Shown piece by piece: positions 63,467 through 64,000 of a DNA stretch of 64,000 bases. Where the stretch lies: positions 3,425,600 to 3,489,599 of the forward strand of contig KL647289.1 in NCBI GenBank assembly GCA_000727475.1, read 5' to 3'. The notes under the pieces are model-generated. The model ran no database searches. It was not told the DNA's origin and worked only from the letters and a program-made list of their open reading frames with translations. The position numbers and the translations under genes are program-made. Origin of the DNA: Sarcocystis neurona. Its lineage: Eukaryota > Apicomplexa > Conoidasida > Eucoccidiorida > Sarcocystidae. Every line of letters begins with the position of its first letter. Within the stretch, counting starts at the first letter, position 1.

Positions 63467-64000
63467 GTGAGCTGTCCGTCACAACAGAAAGGGTACTGGG
63501 TGATCGGCAGCAGCAGCAGTAGGCCAGCGTTAAGCGTTTCTCTGACTGAAACAGTGTGGAGGCGGGGACACTGTAGTCGGCCTATCGTCGCTGCAGTCGT
63601 ACGCAGGGGCTCTCTCCGGCTCCGAGGGGCCATTAGTGTATGCGTACGTGCGGATGACGTGGCCTCTCAAGCAACAGAAGTCTGCCTCGTTGCCAGAGAA
63701 GCAACGTCCGTATAAGCGTAGTTCAGAAGCGACGACTTGTTCAGGAGGAAACGGTGCCCCCCACGTGCAACCACACGCGGAACAATGACCAGAAACATCT
63801 CCGCTTGCGTCCCAAGGCCAGACAGTAGGGAGAAGACGCAAGGGTGGACGACGAGCTGCAAGCGGACTGACCCGCGCGGTAAATCGCTCTGTTTTCTGAC
63901 AAGGGGGCCAGCGCCAGTCATCGTCTTGTATGCGTGAAAGCGCACATTGATCGTCTTACATGTGATGTGTATCGTCGCAGAGGGGCAGGCGGCAGCCTGC

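Overview
The window is nuclear DNA of an intron-rich protist, most likely an apicomplexan coccidian of the Eimeria/Cyclospora type. The evidence is: many small exons with GT-AG (and a few GC-AG) introns; CAG/CTG/GCA triplet tracts inside introns and exons, giving poly-Ala runs; long low-complexity inserts inside conserved enzymes; and TA/TG-rich microsatellites. There is no sign of bacterial gene organisation, and I found no rRNA, tRNA or CRISPR array. Exons were assembled by hand from splice consensus, reading phase and remembered family motifs, with no alignment tool, so boundaries are predictions.

Layout, left to right. (1) 1-1036: the last exons of an unidentified + strand gene cut by the window edge. 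(2) 1102-10135 (+): a complete 10-exon DEAD-box RNA helicase of the ROK1/DDX52 family (703 aa), with two GC-AG introns. (3) 10136-17290: 7 kb without a recognisable gene, containing scattered protein-like minus-strand ORFs and a 56-bp imperfect repeat pair. (4) 17291-22026 (+): a 7-exon kinesin-8-type motor protein (1141 aa). (5) 22027-25321: a perfect 163-bp direct duplication within candidate minus-strand exons, then mostly empty sequence. (6) 25322-35737 (+): about 16 exons of a secreted GMC oxidoreductase, greatly enlarged by disordered and cysteine-containing inserts (about 1400 aa). (7) 36985-42050 (-): a 6-exon gene for a 631-aa protein I do not recognise, with a disordered N-terminal exon and an ordered charged C-terminus. 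(8) 45342-61280 (+): an M14 zinc carboxypeptidase gene of at least 11 exons over 16 kb, with an Ala-rich N-terminus and acidic inserts. (9) 61281-64000: possible exons of another + strand gene and a 3 x 49-bp tandem repeat.

The genes do not form an obvious pathway. DDX52 is a ribosome-biogenesis factor and kinesin-8 is a microtubule motor. The GMC oxidoreductase and the M14 peptidase both carry N-terminal hydrophobic segments and probably act in the secretory route. The most distinctive observations are the unidentified minus-strand gene, the GC-AG introns whose junctions are fixed by protein conservation, the large insertions in the GMC and M14 enzymes, and the recent 163-bp duplication.
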